From Pseudomonas gingeri (GTDB taxonomy: Bacteria; Pseudomonadota; Gammaproteobacteria; Pseudomonadales; Pseudomonadaceae): a stretch of DNA of 54,118 nt. Within the stretch, counting starts at the first letter, position 1; each line of letters begins with the position of its first letter. Position numbers and translations under genes: made by a program. The notes beneath the pieces were generated by a model. That model was not told where the DNA came from. It saw only the letters and a list, made by a program, of their open reading frames with translations, and searched no databases. The DNA is taken from positions 59,271 to 113,388 of the forward strand of contig NZ_JACAQA010000036.1 of NCBI RefSeq assembly GCF_013385425.1. Direction: 5' to 3'. Positions 34,354-42,319 of the stretch are shown here, one piece after another.

Positions 34354-35115
34354 ATGATTGATAAAGACGGTCTTACCCATCACATTTCCGCGCAGTTCAA
34401 TGCGGAACTGGAAGAAGTACGCAGCCACCTCCTGGCCATGGGCGGCCTGGTCGAGAAGCAGGTCAACGACGCGGTCACCGCGTTGATCGAAGCCGATTCG
34501 GGCCTGGCCCAGCAAGTGCGCGAAATCGACGACCAGATCAACCAGATGGAACGCAATATCGACGAGGAATGCCTGCGCATTCTCGCCCGTCGTCAGCCGG
34601 CGGCCTCCGACCTGCGCCTGATCATCAGCATCTCCAAGTCGGTGATCGACCTGGAGCGCATCGGTGACGAAGCGACCAAGATCGCCCGTCGCGCCATCCA
34701 GCTGTGCGAGGAAGGCGAGGCACCGCGGGGTTATGTCGAGGTCCGCCATATCGGCGACCAGGTGCGCAACATGGTTCGTGACTCGCTGGACGCCTTTGCC
34801 CGTTTCGACGCCGAGCTGGCGTTGTCGGTGGCGCAATACGACAAGATCATCGACCGCGAGTACAAGACGGCCCTGCGCGAGCTGGCAACCTACATGATGG
34901 AAGATCCGCGCTCGATCAGCCGGGTACTGAGCATCATCTGGGTACTGCGTTCCCTGGAGCGCATCGGCGATCATGCACGGAACATCTCCGAACTGGTGAT
35001 CTACCTGGTGCGCGGCACCGACGTCCGGCACATGGGCCTCAAGCGCATGCGTCAGGAAGTTGAGGGCACCTTGTCCGAAACTGCTAATGTTCCCGGCGAA
35101 GCTGACGATAAGTAA
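34354..35115 (+). CDS. phoU: Phosphate signalling regulator PhoU
   Basis: A 253-residue helical protein with the two PhoU three-helix repeats. The metal-binding E/DxxxD motifs are visible: SKSVIDLERIGDEATKIARR and LRSLERIGDHARNISELVIY. PhoU restrains PhoR and PstSCAB when phosphate is plentiful. The start at 34354 has GGAG nine bases upstream. It is the last gene of the pst unit and ends at an intrinsic terminator. Confidence 0.96.
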   Translation: MIDKDGLTHHISAQFNAELEEVRSHLLAMGGLVEKQVNDAVTALIEADSGLAQQVREIDDQINQMERNIDEECLRILARRQPAASDLRLIISISKSVIDLERIGDEATKIARRAIQLCEEGEAPRGYVEVRHIGDQVRNMVRDSLDAFARFDAELALSVAQYDKIIDREYKTALRELATYMMEDPRSISRVLSIIWVLRSLERIGDHARNISELVIYLVRGTDVRHMGLKRMRQEVEGTLSETANVPGEADDK

Positions 35116-35126
35116 GATTGCCTGAG

Positions 35127-35157
35127 AAAAACGCCCGGCCTAAGGTCGGGCGTTTTT
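35127..35157 (+). terminator. Rho-independent terminator of the pst-phoU unit
   Basis: AAAAACGCCCG, 9-nt loop, CGGGCGTTTTT, 12 bp after the phoU stop. The symmetric A/T tails allow it to work on both strands. Confidence 0.93.
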
Positions 35158-35275
35158 GTTTGTGGCGTACGAATTTTTACGAGCACCCGCGAACGAAAAG
35201 TCCCGGTGTGACCAATCGCTGTTGGCAAATAGCCATTAGTCAGTATGCTAGCCGGGATTTTCAGAGGAATGGTCA

Positions 35276-36202
35276 ATGAGTAAAGTCAGTGTTTTGGTGG
35301 TGGATGACGCGTCGTTCATCCGCGATCTGGTGAAGAAATGCCTGCGCAACTACTTCCCGGGCATCCGGATCGAAGACGCTGTCAACGGGCGCAAGGCCCA
35401 GGCGGTACTGGCTCGCGAAGCGTTCGACCTGGTGTTGTGCGACTGGGAAATGCCGGAAATGTCCGGTCTGGAGTTGCTGACCTGGTGCCGCCAGCAGGAC
35501 AACCTCAAGACGATGCCGTTTGTCATGGTGACCAGCCGTGGCGACAAGGAAAACGTGGTTCAGGCGATCCAGGCCGGTGTTTCCGGTTATGTGAGCAAAC
35601 CGTTTACCAACGAACAGCTGCTGACCAAGGTCAAGCAGGCGTTGCACAAGGTCGGCAAGCTCGACACCTTGATGAACAGCGCGCCGACCAAGGCCAACTC
35701 GGCTTTTGCCAACGACTCCCTGAGCGCCCTGACCGGCGGCCGGGCTGAAGTGGTCAGCCCGGCGCCGGCGCAAGCCCCTGCGGCGGCGTCCAAAGGCCTG
35801 CTCAGCAGCCCGCCCGTGCGTCCGACCACCGCCGCGTCGCCGGCAGGTGCAGCAGCGGCCTCGGGCGGTCGTGGCCAGGGCCAGTTGCGCCTGTCCAGCG
35901 GCACTCAGCAGTGCGTGATCAAGGCGCTGAGCATCAAGGAAGCTTTGCTGGTGGTGCGGCGTACCGAGATCCTGCCACAGGTGCTGGAAAACGCCGTGCT
36001 GGACCTGGAGCAGGGCGATAACGCCGAGATCGCCCGTTTGAACGGCTATCTGCATGCCATCGTCGCCCACGAGCCGAAGCCGGACAGCGAATGGCTGCAA
36101 CTGACCTTCCGCTTTGTCGACCAGGACGCCCAGAAGCTGGACTATATCTCCCGCCTGATCGCCCGTGGCACCGCCCTGAAGCACTTCGTTCCCGGGGCTT
36201 GA
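35276..36202 (+). CDS. Two-component response regulator with unusual C-terminal domain
   Basis: A 308-residue protein. Residues 1-125 form a CheY-like receiver with the acidic pair D10-D11, phosphoacceptor D56 (LVLCDWEMPEMSG), and K108 (YVSKPF). A Pro/Ala-rich linker (~150-205) leads to a C-terminal domain (~210-308, with SSGTQQCVIKALSIKEALLVV) that I cannot assign to a standard output module. The same gene follows phoU in P. aeruginosa, so its place is conserved. No sensor kinase gene is adjacent. It may act in chemotaxis-like or phosphate-linked signalling; neither is shown here. Confidence 0.9.
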   Translation: MSKVSVLVVDDASFIRDLVKKCLRNYFPGIRIEDAVNGRKAQAVLAREAFDLVLCDWEMPEMSGLELLTWCRQQDNLKTMPFVMVTSRGDKENVVQAIQAGVSGYVSKPFTNEQLLTKVKQALHKVGKLDTLMNSAPTKANSAFANDSLSALTGGRAEVVSPAPAQAPAAASKGLLSSPPVRPTTAASPAGAAAASGGRGQGQLRLSSGTQQCVIKALSIKEALLVVRRTEILPQVLENAVLDLEQGDNAEIARLNGYLHAIVAHEPKPDSEWLQLTFRFVDQDAQKLDYISRLIARGTALKHFVPGA

Positions 36203-36317
36203 TACCCGCCTGACGGCGTGGTGGCTTTGCACACCGCGCCGTTTGCCTGACCTTCCTCCGATACTGACGCCTGCCCTCGGAACGCCTTTCGTCCGAATCC
36301 TTTCGCTCAGGTTGTTT

Positions 36318-36335
36318 TATATCTGTTTCGATATA
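36318..36335. promoter_or_regulatory. Palindrome TATATC-N6-GATATA, probable operator of the toxin-antitoxin pair
   Basis: A perfect 6-bp inverted repeat around TGTTTC overlaps AT-rich promoter-like DNA 115 bp before the toxin start. Antitoxins of this type usually bind such sites to repress their own operon. Confidence 0.6.
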
Positions 36336-36449
36336 ATCTATTTAAGAGTCATGTGGGTGGTCGCCTTTGCGCCAAGCTTTGAAACAACCTCGCACCACGG
36401 ATATCCCGTTCATTGATTAGTCTTTTCCTGTCAGCAACAGGAGAAGTCG

Positions 36450-36782
36450 ATGCCAAGGCACAAGGATGTGGTGTTTGTAGGGAGCTCACTCAGGGATCTC
36501 AAGGCGTTCCCGCTGGATGCGCGAAGAGCCGTCGGTTTTCAGCTGGATCTTCTGCAGCAGGGTGAAGCGCCCTGCGACTGGAAGCCCATGAAGACGGTAG
36601 GCAAGGGTGTCTATGAGATCAGGGTGAGTGAAGAGAGTGGCGCATTTCGGGTGTTCTATGTGGTCAACCGGGCCGATGCCCTGTATATCCTTCACGCCTT
36701 CAGAAAGACCACCCAGAAAACGGAAACCCGGGATATTGAGCTGGCGCGGGCCAGACTGCAGGAGATAGGAGCAACGCTATGA
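36450..36782 (+). CDS. RelE/ParE-superfamily toxin (Gp49/HigB-like)
   Basis: A 110-residue protein of the phage-derived Gp49-like branch of RelE/HigB mRNA interferases. Signs are SSLRDLKAFPLDARRAVGFQLDLLQQG at the start, then KGVYEIRVSEESGAFRVFYVVN and LHAFRKTTQKTETRDIELARARL. The C-terminal Lys/Arg-rich helix is where these toxins hold the ribosome-bound mRNA. AGGAGA is six bases upstream. The antitoxin gene follows with a four-base ATGA overlap, the toxin-first order typical of higBA. Confidence 0.9.
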   Translation: MPRHKDVVFVGSSLRDLKAFPLDARRAVGFQLDLLQQGEAPCDWKPMKTVGKGVYEIRVSEESGAFRVFYVVNRADALYILHAFRKTTQKTETRDIELARARLQEIGATL

Positions 36783-37084
36783 CCAACGCCATCAAGACTG
36801 AACGTTTCGCCTCTGTCTGGGATGCCCTTGAGGACACTCCTCGGGAGGCCGCCAACATGCGCCTGCGCTCCAAGCTGATGATGGAGCTGATCAATCGGGT
36901 CAACGCCTGGGAGCTGTCGCAAAAGGACGCAGCCAAGCGCCTGGGGATCACCCAGCCGAGGTTGAATGACCTGCTGAACGGCAAGATCGACAAGTTCTCC
37001 CTGGATGCGCTGGTGAACTTGTCGGAGCCGGCTCAATTGAACGTCGACCTGTGCTTTGGCCCCGGGACCATCCAGCTGGCGTGA
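36779..37084 (+). CDS. XRE-family antitoxin (HigA-type)
   Basis: A 101-residue helix-turn-helix protein that overlaps the toxin stop by four bases. The motif ELSQKDAAKRLGITQPRLNDLLNGKIDKFSLDALVNL is the XRE domain common in antitoxins partnered with Gp49-like toxins. It should neutralise the toxin and repress the operon through the palindrome upstream (36318-36335). The C-terminus NVDLCFGPG is a short beta strand often used for toxin contact. Confidence 0.9.
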   Translation: MTNAIKTERFASVWDALEDTPREAANMRLRSKLMMELINRVNAWELSQKDAAKRLGITQPRLNDLLNGKIDKFSLDALVNLSEPAQLNVDLCFGPGTIQLA

Positions 37085-37148
37085 TTCACACAAATGCCCT
37101 GGCCACCTGCTAGTCTGGTCGCCATGTTTTATTCGGCGACTCTCGCTT

Positions 37149-38042
37149 ATGCTCCTGCGCCTGCTGCTTTCCTGTGGTCTGTTGATGGCCGCCACCTCGG
37201 CTGCGGCCATGACCATCTACAAGTACACCGATGCCAATGGGGTGGTCTCCTACAGTGACCGCCCGGCGCCGGGCGCCCAGGTATTCGTGTTTCGTGATCG
37301 GATGGTCGAGCACCTGGAGCGTCAGGTACGCTTGGATATCCGCAAGCAGAAGGGCGTTGATGAGGTCTACGTGCGCAACGACCTCTATGCCCCGGTGGAG
37401 ATCGAGCTGAGTTTCGGTGCCCTGAAGAACGTCAGCGGTGCGCCGCAGTCGATCCGCAAGGTCCTGCCGGCCCGCAGCAACCAGCGCCTGGCGCTGCTCA
37501 CGGCGATTCAGGCCGGCGAGCCGATGCGCTACGTCCCGAGGTTCCAATACTTCCTGGGCGACCCTTCCGGGCAGGCCCAGGGCTACCGTTACCCCTTTCC
37601 CTGGCGTGGCGGGCCGTTTCGCCTGACCCAGGGGCCGAATGGGCAGTACAGCCACTTCGGCGCCAAGAGCCGTTACGCGATGGACATCGCCATGCCGGTA
37701 GGCACGCCGATCATCGCGGCGCGGGGCGGGGTGGTGATCAAGACCGAGAACGACCAGAGCGGCGGCGGCAAGAACCCTTCGGGCAACTTCGTGCGGGTGC
37801 TGCACGACGACGGCACCATGGGCGTGTACCTGCACCTCAAGCAAGGCTCGGTGAGCGTGCGCGAAGGCCAGCGGGTGGAAGTGGGCAGCCCGCTGGCGCT
37901 GTCGGGCAACACCGGCAACAGCACCGGGCCACACCTGCACTTCGTGGTGCAGCGCAACACCGGGATGGGGCTGGTGTCGATTCCCTATCAGTTCAGCCAG
38001 CCGCTGGAGGCGTTGCCGAATTTTGCCTTGAGAGGGAAATAA
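37149..38042 (+). CDS. M23-family peptidase with N-terminal DUF4124
   Basis: A 297-residue secreted protein. A signal peptide (LLRLLLSCGLLMAATSAAA) precedes a DUF4124 domain (MTIYKYTDANGVVSYSDRPAPGA). The C-terminal ~120 residues form a LytM/M23 fold: YSHFGAKSRYAMDIAMPVGTP supplies the first His and Asp zinc ligands, and GPHLHF the third. Such enzymes cut peptidoglycan cross-links, or, if inactive, activate amidases; here the ligands are complete. The predicted start at 37149 follows the antitoxin by 64 bp. It is convergent with the CNNM gene, 6 bp away. Confidence 0.9.
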   Translation: MLLRLLLSCGLLMAATSAAAMTIYKYTDANGVVSYSDRPAPGAQVFVFRDRMVEHLERQVRLDIRKQKGVDEVYVRNDLYAPVEIELSFGALKNVSGAPQSIRKVLPARSNQRLALLTAIQAGEPMRYVPRFQYFLGDPSGQAQGYRYPFPWRGGPFRLTQGPNGQYSHFGAKSRYAMDIAMPVGTPIIAARGGVVIKTENDQSGGGKNPSGNFVRVLHDDGTMGVYLHLKQGSVSVREGQRVEVGSPLALSGNTGNSTGPHLHFVVQRNTGMGLVSIPYQFSQPLEALPNFALRGK

Positions 38043-38048
38043 CCCCCA

Positions 38049-39392
38049 TCAGTCGAGCTTGAGGACCTTGGCCAGGATGATCTTCGGTCCTTTCATCTTC
38101 TTGATGATGATGCGCAGGCCTTCGACTTCCAGCACTTCTTCCTCTTCCGGCACCCGCTTCAGGGAGTCATAGACCAGCCCGGCGAGGGTTTCCGCCTCGA
38201 TATGGTCCAGGTCGATGCCCAGCAGGCGTTCGACCTTGAACAACGGCGTATCGCCCCGCACCAGCAACTTGCCCGGCTGATAGGCGAGGATGCCGCGCTC
38301 AGTCTTGCGGTGTTCGTCCTGGATATCGCCCACCAGCACTTCGAGCACGTCTTCCATGGTCAGGTAGCCGATCACCTTGCCGTCGGCTTCTTCCACCAGG
38401 GCGAAGTGCGAGCCGCCCTGGCGGAACTGTTCCAGCAGGCGCGACAACGGCATATGCCGCGATACCCGCTCCAGTGGCCGGGTCAGCTCGGCGAGGTTGA
38501 ACGACTCGGGAATATGGTCCAGGGCCGCCAGTTCCAGCAGCAGGTCCTTGATGTGCAGCAGGCCGACGAAGACGTTGCGTTCGGCGTCGTAGACCGGATA
38601 ACGGCTGAACTTGTGGCGACGGAACAGCGCGAGGATTTCCTTGAGCGGCGCATTGCAGTCCAGGGTCACCAGGTCTTCACGGGAGTTGGCCCAGTCGACC
38701 ACTTCCAGTTCGCCCATTTCCACTGCCGAGGCCAGCACGCGCATGCCCTGGTCGCTGGGGTCCTGGCCACGGCTGGAGTGCAGGATCAGCTTGAGTTCTT
38801 CACGGCTGTAATGGTGTTCGTGATGGGGGCCGGGCTCGCCCTGGCCGGCGATCCGCAGGATGGCGTTGGCGCTGGCGTTGAGCAGGTAGATGGCCGGGTA
38901 CATCGCCCAGTAGAACAGGTACAGCGGCACCGCCGTCCACAGCGACAGCAGCTCGGGCTTGCGGATCGCCCAGGATTTGGGCGCCAGCTCACCGACCACG
39001 ATGTGCAGGTAGGAAATGATGAAAAAGGCGGTAAAGAACGACACGCCCTTGACCACTTCGGCGGAGTTCACCCCGACGGCACTCAGCAGCGGCTCCATCA
39101 GGTGGGCGAAGGCCGGTTCACCGACCCAGCCCAGGCCCAGGGAGGCGAGGGTGATACCCAACTGGCAGGCGGACAGGTAGGCGTCCAGCTGGCTGTGCAC
39201 GGTGCGCAGGATCTGCCCGCGCCAGCCGTTCTGGTGGGCGATGGCCTCGACCCGGGTCGAGCGCAGCTTGACCATGGCGAATTCCGCCGCAACGAAGAAA
39301 CCGTTGAGCAATACCAGGATCAGAGCGAAAAGAATCATGCCGAAGTCGGCGAAGAGCGAAGCTAGGGTCAAGCTACTAGGGGAAGGGTCCAT
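38049..39392 (-). CDS. CNNM/CorC-type membrane protein with CBS pair (hemolysin family)
   Basis: A 447-residue inner-membrane protein. The N-terminal CNNM (DUF21) domain has about four helices (FGMILFALILVLLNGFFVAAEFAMVKLRSTRV and later SFFTAFFIISYLHIVVGELAPKS with its signature GELAPK). Two CBS domains follow (~205-330), then a C-terminal transporter-associated CorC_HlyC domain (EETLAGLVYDSLKRVPEEEEVLEVEGLRI-like tail). Members move Mg2+/Co2+ or act in envelope cation balance; the hemolysin label is historical. It lies in the phosphate region between the M23 and phoR genes, as in other pseudomonads. Confidence 0.92.
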   Translation of the reverse strand: MDPSPSSLTLASLFADFGMILFALILVLLNGFFVAAEFAMVKLRSTRVEAIAHQNGWRGQILRTVHSQLDAYLSACQLGITLASLGLGWVGEPAFAHLMEPLLSAVGVNSAEVVKGVSFFTAFFIISYLHIVVGELAPKSWAIRKPELLSLWTAVPLYLFYWAMYPAIYLLNASANAILRIAGQGEPGPHHEHHYSREELKLILHSSRGQDPSDQGMRVLASAVEMGELEVVDWANSREDLVTLDCNAPLKEILALFRRHKFSRYPVYDAERNVFVGLLHIKDLLLELAALDHIPESFNLAELTRPLERVSRHMPLSRLLEQFRQGGSHFALVEEADGKVIGYLTMEDVLEVLVGDIQDEHRKTERGILAYQPGKLLVRGDTPLFKVERLLGIDLDHIEAETLAGLVYDSLKRVPEEEEVLEVEGLRIIIKKMKGPKIILAKVLKLD

Positions 39393-39529
39393 GATGGGGT
39401 TTTACGGGTTCCGTATTTCAATTTGAAGTAGGTGGGCTGAGGCCTGAAAGGCAGGCACAAGTCAACCAATGTAGCGGCAGATGCGCCCGTTGCCTAGTGG
39501 CCAGGCCCGACCGGTGTCCCGGCAAGGCC

Positions 39530-40852
39530 TCAGGCGGGCAGGTTGTGGGTGCTGTTGCGCGTCACCTGGACCGGGGCGAAATGGCAGGTGAAGGTGCTGC
39601 CATGGCCCAATACGCTGCTGATTTCCAGGCGGGCGCGGTGGCGCAGCAACACGTGTTTGACGATTGCCAGGCCCAGGCCGGTGCCACCGGTGTTGGAGTT
39701 GCGGCTGGAGTCGACCCGGTAGAAGCGTTCGGTCAGGCGTGGCAGGTGCTTGTTGTCGATGCCGATGCCCGAGTCCTGCACGCTCAGGTGCGCGCCGTGC
39801 TCGTCGCCCCACCAGCGAATGCGGATATTGCCTTCGGCCGGGGTGTATTTGACGGCGTTGAACACCAGGTTGGAGAACGCGCTGCGCAGTTCCGCCTCGC
39901 TGCCCTTGAGGCGGATGGCGCCATCGGCTTCCAGGGTGATGGTCTGGTTGCGTTGCCCGGACAGGGCCTGGGCATCGTTCTTGATCGACTGCAACAGCGT
40001 GTCGATGCGCACCGGCTGGTTGTCCGACGGGTAGTCGGTGGCTTCCAGCTTGGCCAGCAACAACAGGTCGTTGAGCAGGGTCTGCATGCGGCTGCCTTGC
40101 TGCTGCATCTGCTGCAGGGCGCGAACCCAGCGTGGGTTCACCTCCTGGACGTTGTCGAGCAGGGTTTCCAGGTAGCCGGAGATCACCGTCAGTGGCGTGC
40201 GCAGCTCATGGGAGACGTTGGCGACGAAGTCCTTGCGCATCTGTTCCAGCTGATGGATGCGGGTCACGTCGCGCACCAGCATCAGGTGCTCGTTGTTGCC
40301 GTAGCGGGTGATATAGAGCTGGATACGCAGGCGGTCATTGGTCGGCGAGGGAATTTCCAGCGGCTCGGCGTAGCTTTCCTGTTCGAAGTATTCCTTGAAG
40401 CGCGGATGGCGCACCAGGTTGGTGACCGGCTGGCCGCTGTCCTGGGGCGTCTTGAGGCCCAGCAGGGTTTCCGCCGCGCGGTTCCACCATTCCAGGTTGC
40501 CGTCGCTGTCGAGCATGATCACCGCGTCCTTGAGGGCGGCGGTGGATTCCTGGACCCGGTCGATCACCGCCTGCAGGCGCCCGCGCACGCGCTGGTCGCG
40601 ACGTTGCAGGTGATAGATGCTGTCGAATACGTCGCCCCACAGGCCATAGCCGTCCGGCGGTGATTCTTCGGGTTTGTGATGGCGCAGCCATTGATGCAGG
40701 CGCAGCAGTTGCTTGAGGGTCCAGCCCAGGTAAAGCCCCAGGCCCACGGCCAGGCTCCAGCCGTAATACCCGCTGGCCAGGCCTGCCACCAGGCAGCCGG
40801 TGACCAGCAACAACAAATGGCGGATCAGGGTGCCATGCCAGTTTTGATTCAC
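39530..40852 (-). CDS. phoR: Phosphate-responsive sensor histidine kinase PhoR
   Basis: A 440-residue kinase if it starts at the GTG at 40852 (MNQNWHG), which fits the length of the P. aeruginosa protein; AAGGA lies upstream. Two membrane helices are at the N-terminus with almost no periplasmic loop (IRHLLLLVTGCLVAGLASGYYGWSLAVGLGLYLGW), then a PAS domain (~90-195, MLDSDGNLEWWNRAAETLLG), the dimerisation box with the phospho-His in FVANVSHELRTPLTVISGYL, and the ATPase domain (NLVFNAVKYTPAEG, DSGIGID, GGTGLGLAIVKH). It phosphorylates PhoB when phosphate is low. It follows phoB by 106 bp on the same strand. Confidence 0.95.
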   Translation of the reverse strand: MNQNWHGTLIRHLLLLVTGCLVAGLASGYYGWSLAVGLGLYLGWTLKQLLRLHQWLRHHKPEESPPDGYGLWGDVFDSIYHLQRRDQRVRGRLQAVIDRVQESTAALKDAVIMLDSDGNLEWWNRAAETLLGLKTPQDSGQPVTNLVRHPRFKEYFEQESYAEPLEIPSPTNDRLRIQLYITRYGNNEHLMLVRDVTRIHQLEQMRKDFVANVSHELRTPLTVISGYLETLLDNVQEVNPRWVRALQQMQQQGSRMQTLLNDLLLLAKLEATDYPSDNQPVRIDTLLQSIKNDAQALSGQRNQTITLEADGAIRLKGSEAELRSAFSNLVFNAVKYTPAEGNIRIRWWGDEHGAHLSVQDSGIGIDNKHLPRLTERFYRVDSSRNSNTGGTGLGLAIVKHVLLRHRARLEISSVLGHGSTFTCHFAPVQVTRNSTHNLPA

Positions 40853-40958
40853 TTCAACATGCGTCCTTGGAGGCGAAGCCGTTCGAGCGACAAGCTTCAA
40901 CGCTGCCAGTTTGAAGCGGCTCGGTTACCGATGTATTGCGGGTTGTTTGCAGCCGTTC

Positions 40959-41648
40959 TCAACCCTTGGTCGAGAAACGATAGCCGGTGCCGCGCACGGT
41001 TTGTACCAGATTTTCGTAGGCATCGCCCAAGGCTTTGCGCAGGCGGCGGATATGCACGTCGACGGTGCGCTCCTCGACATAGACATTGCCGCCCCAGACC
41101 TGGTCCAGCAACTGGCCACGGGTGTAGGCGCGTTCCTGATGGGTCATGAAGAACTGCAACAAGCGGTATTCGGTAGGCCCCATTTCCGCCGGTTTGCCGT
41201 CGATGGTCACCCGGTGGCTGATGGGGTCGAGCAGCAGGCCGCCGACTTCGATGGGGGCTTCGCCGTCGGTCGGGCCGGCCCGGCGTAGCACTGCCTTGAG
41301 GCGCGCCACCAGCTCCCGTGGAGAGAATGGCTTGGTGATGTAGTCATCGGCGCCGACTTCAAGACCCTGGATCTTGTTGTCTTCTTCACCCTTGGCGGTG
41401 AGCATGATGATCGGGATGTCACCGGTCAGCTCGTCGCGCTTGAGGCGCCGTGCCAGCTCGATGCCCGAGGTGCCGGGCAGCATCCAGTCGAGCAGGATCA
41501 GGTCGGGTTTGCGGTCGACGATGATCGCGTGGGCCTGCTGGGAGTTTTCCGCTTCCAGGCAGTCATAGCCGGCCATTTCCAACGCAACGGCGATCATCTC
41601 GCGGATGGGCGCTTCGTCGTCGACGATCAGAATGCTCCTGCCAACCAT
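40959..41648 (-). CDS. phoB: Phosphate regulon response regulator PhoB
   Basis: A 229-residue OmpR-type regulator. In the receiver, D10-D11, the phosphoacceptor D54 (LILLDWMLPGTSGIE) and K106 (YITKPFSPRELVAR) are intact. The C-terminal winged helix has GPTEYRLLQFFMTHQERAYTRGQLLD and the recognition region VDVHIRRLRKAL, followed by the diagnostic VRGTGYRFS. It binds Pho boxes such as those before pstS and pstC. A Pho-box-like element upstream of its own start suggests autoregulation. Confidence 0.97.
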   Translation of the reverse strand: MVGRSILIVDDEAPIREMIAVALEMAGYDCLEAENSQQAHAIIVDRKPDLILLDWMLPGTSGIELARRLKRDELTGDIPIIMLTAKGEEDNKIQGLEVGADDYITKPFSPRELVARLKAVLRRAGPTDGEAPIEVGGLLLDPISHRVTIDGKPAEMGPTEYRLLQFFMTHQERAYTRGQLLDQVWGGNVYVEERTVDVHIRRLRKALGDAYENLVQTVRGTGYRFSTKG

Positions 41649-41662
41649 ATCCCTTCACCCTC

Positions 41663-41680
41663 TTGTCATTTAACTGTCTT
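41663..41680 (+). promoter_or_regulatory. Pho-box-like element on the plus strand, between phoB and the Yx(FWY)xxD-motif gene
   Basis: TTGTCATTTAACTGTCTT has half-sites TTGTCAT and CTGTCTT with a 4-bp spacer. On the plus strand, TAGATA follows nine bases later where a -10 box would lie. It points toward the gene at 41803, away from phoB. Confidence 0.5.
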
Positions 41681-41703
41681 GCGCCGCATTAGATAACGAA
41701 ATT

Positions 41704-41721
41704 ATTGCAGACATGTGACAG
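41704..41721 (-). promoter_or_regulatory. Candidate Pho box for phoBR autoregulation
   Basis: On the minus strand CTGTCACATGTCTGCAAT has half-sites CTGTCAC and CTGCAAT with a 4-bp spacer. Eight bases later comes TATCTA, a plausible -10. It starts about 70 bp upstream of the phoB start. Confidence 0.55.
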
Positions 41722-41802
41722 CTTTTTTCCGCACGCCGCAATGGTCATATTCATGGGCTACGCTGGGGGTTCGAATCCTACAACCACAAAAGGAAGGTTC
41801 TT

Positions 41803-42180
41803 ATGACTTACTCTTCGTTTTCGTTGAAAGCCTTGATGGTAACGGCGGCGTTAACGCTGCCGACCCTGGTTTTCGCGGCTGAGCCGGGCAAGATGGACCA
41901 CGACAAGATGGTCGATAGCAAGGGCATGACGCTTTACACCTTTGATAAGGATGCTGGCGGTAAATCCATGTGCAACGACAAATGCGCCGAGAACTGGCCG
42001 CCGATGATGGCTCCCGCGGATGCCAAGGACGAGGGTGGGTGGACGAAGATCAAGCGCGATGACGGCACGATGCAGTGGGCGCATAACGGCAAGCCGATGT
42101 ACACCTTCAAGATGGACGCCAAGCCTGGAGACGCCATGGGTGATGGCAAAGGCGGCATGTGGCACATGGCCAAGCACTGA
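41803..42180 (+). CDS. Secreted protein with Yx(FWY)xxD repeats (COG4315-like)
   Basis: A 125-residue protein with a signal peptide (residues ~1-25, ending TLVFAAE). The mature part has two copies of the motif family after which the group is named (LYTFDKDAGGKSMCNDKCAENWPP and MYTFKMDAKPGDAMGD), with a Cys pair in the first. Such proteins are widespread, small and of unknown function, sometimes called predicted lipoproteins; here there is no lipobox cysteine at the cleavage site. It is rich in Met and His near the C-terminus (GGMWHMAKH), which may mean metal binding. AAGGAAGG lies upstream. Confidence 0.85.
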   Translation: MTYSSFSLKALMVTAALTLPTLVFAAEPGKMDHDKMVDSKGMTLYTFDKDAGGKSMCNDKCAENWPPMMAPADAKDEGGWTKIKRDDGTMQWAHNGKPMYTFKMDAKPGDAMGDGKGGMWHMAKH

Positions 42181-42195
42181 TTCACCGCAATACCT

Positions 42196-42269
42196 TGTAG
42201 GAGCAGGGCTTGCCCGCGAAGAGGCCCTTGAGACCGCTAAAAGCTTCGCTGGCAAGCCAGGCTCCTACA
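42196..42269. repeat. REPIN, GCAGGGCTTGCCCGCGAAG type with a mutated right arm
   Basis: The left arm TGTAGGAGCAGGGCTTGCCC.. matches the other members; the right arm reads CTTCGCTGGCAAGCCAGGCTCCTACA with two changes. It lies between the secreted-protein gene and ubiA. Confidence 0.9.
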
Positions 42270-42319
42270 GGTTCCGTTGTGTCCTCTGGAACGGGTGCCT
42301 GGCTGGCGAGCGGGGTTGC

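Noticed and set aside
40853..40900. An earlier ATG start for phoR
   Set aside because: It would add 16 residues absent from other Pseudomonas PhoR proteins; the GTG at 40852 gives the usual start.
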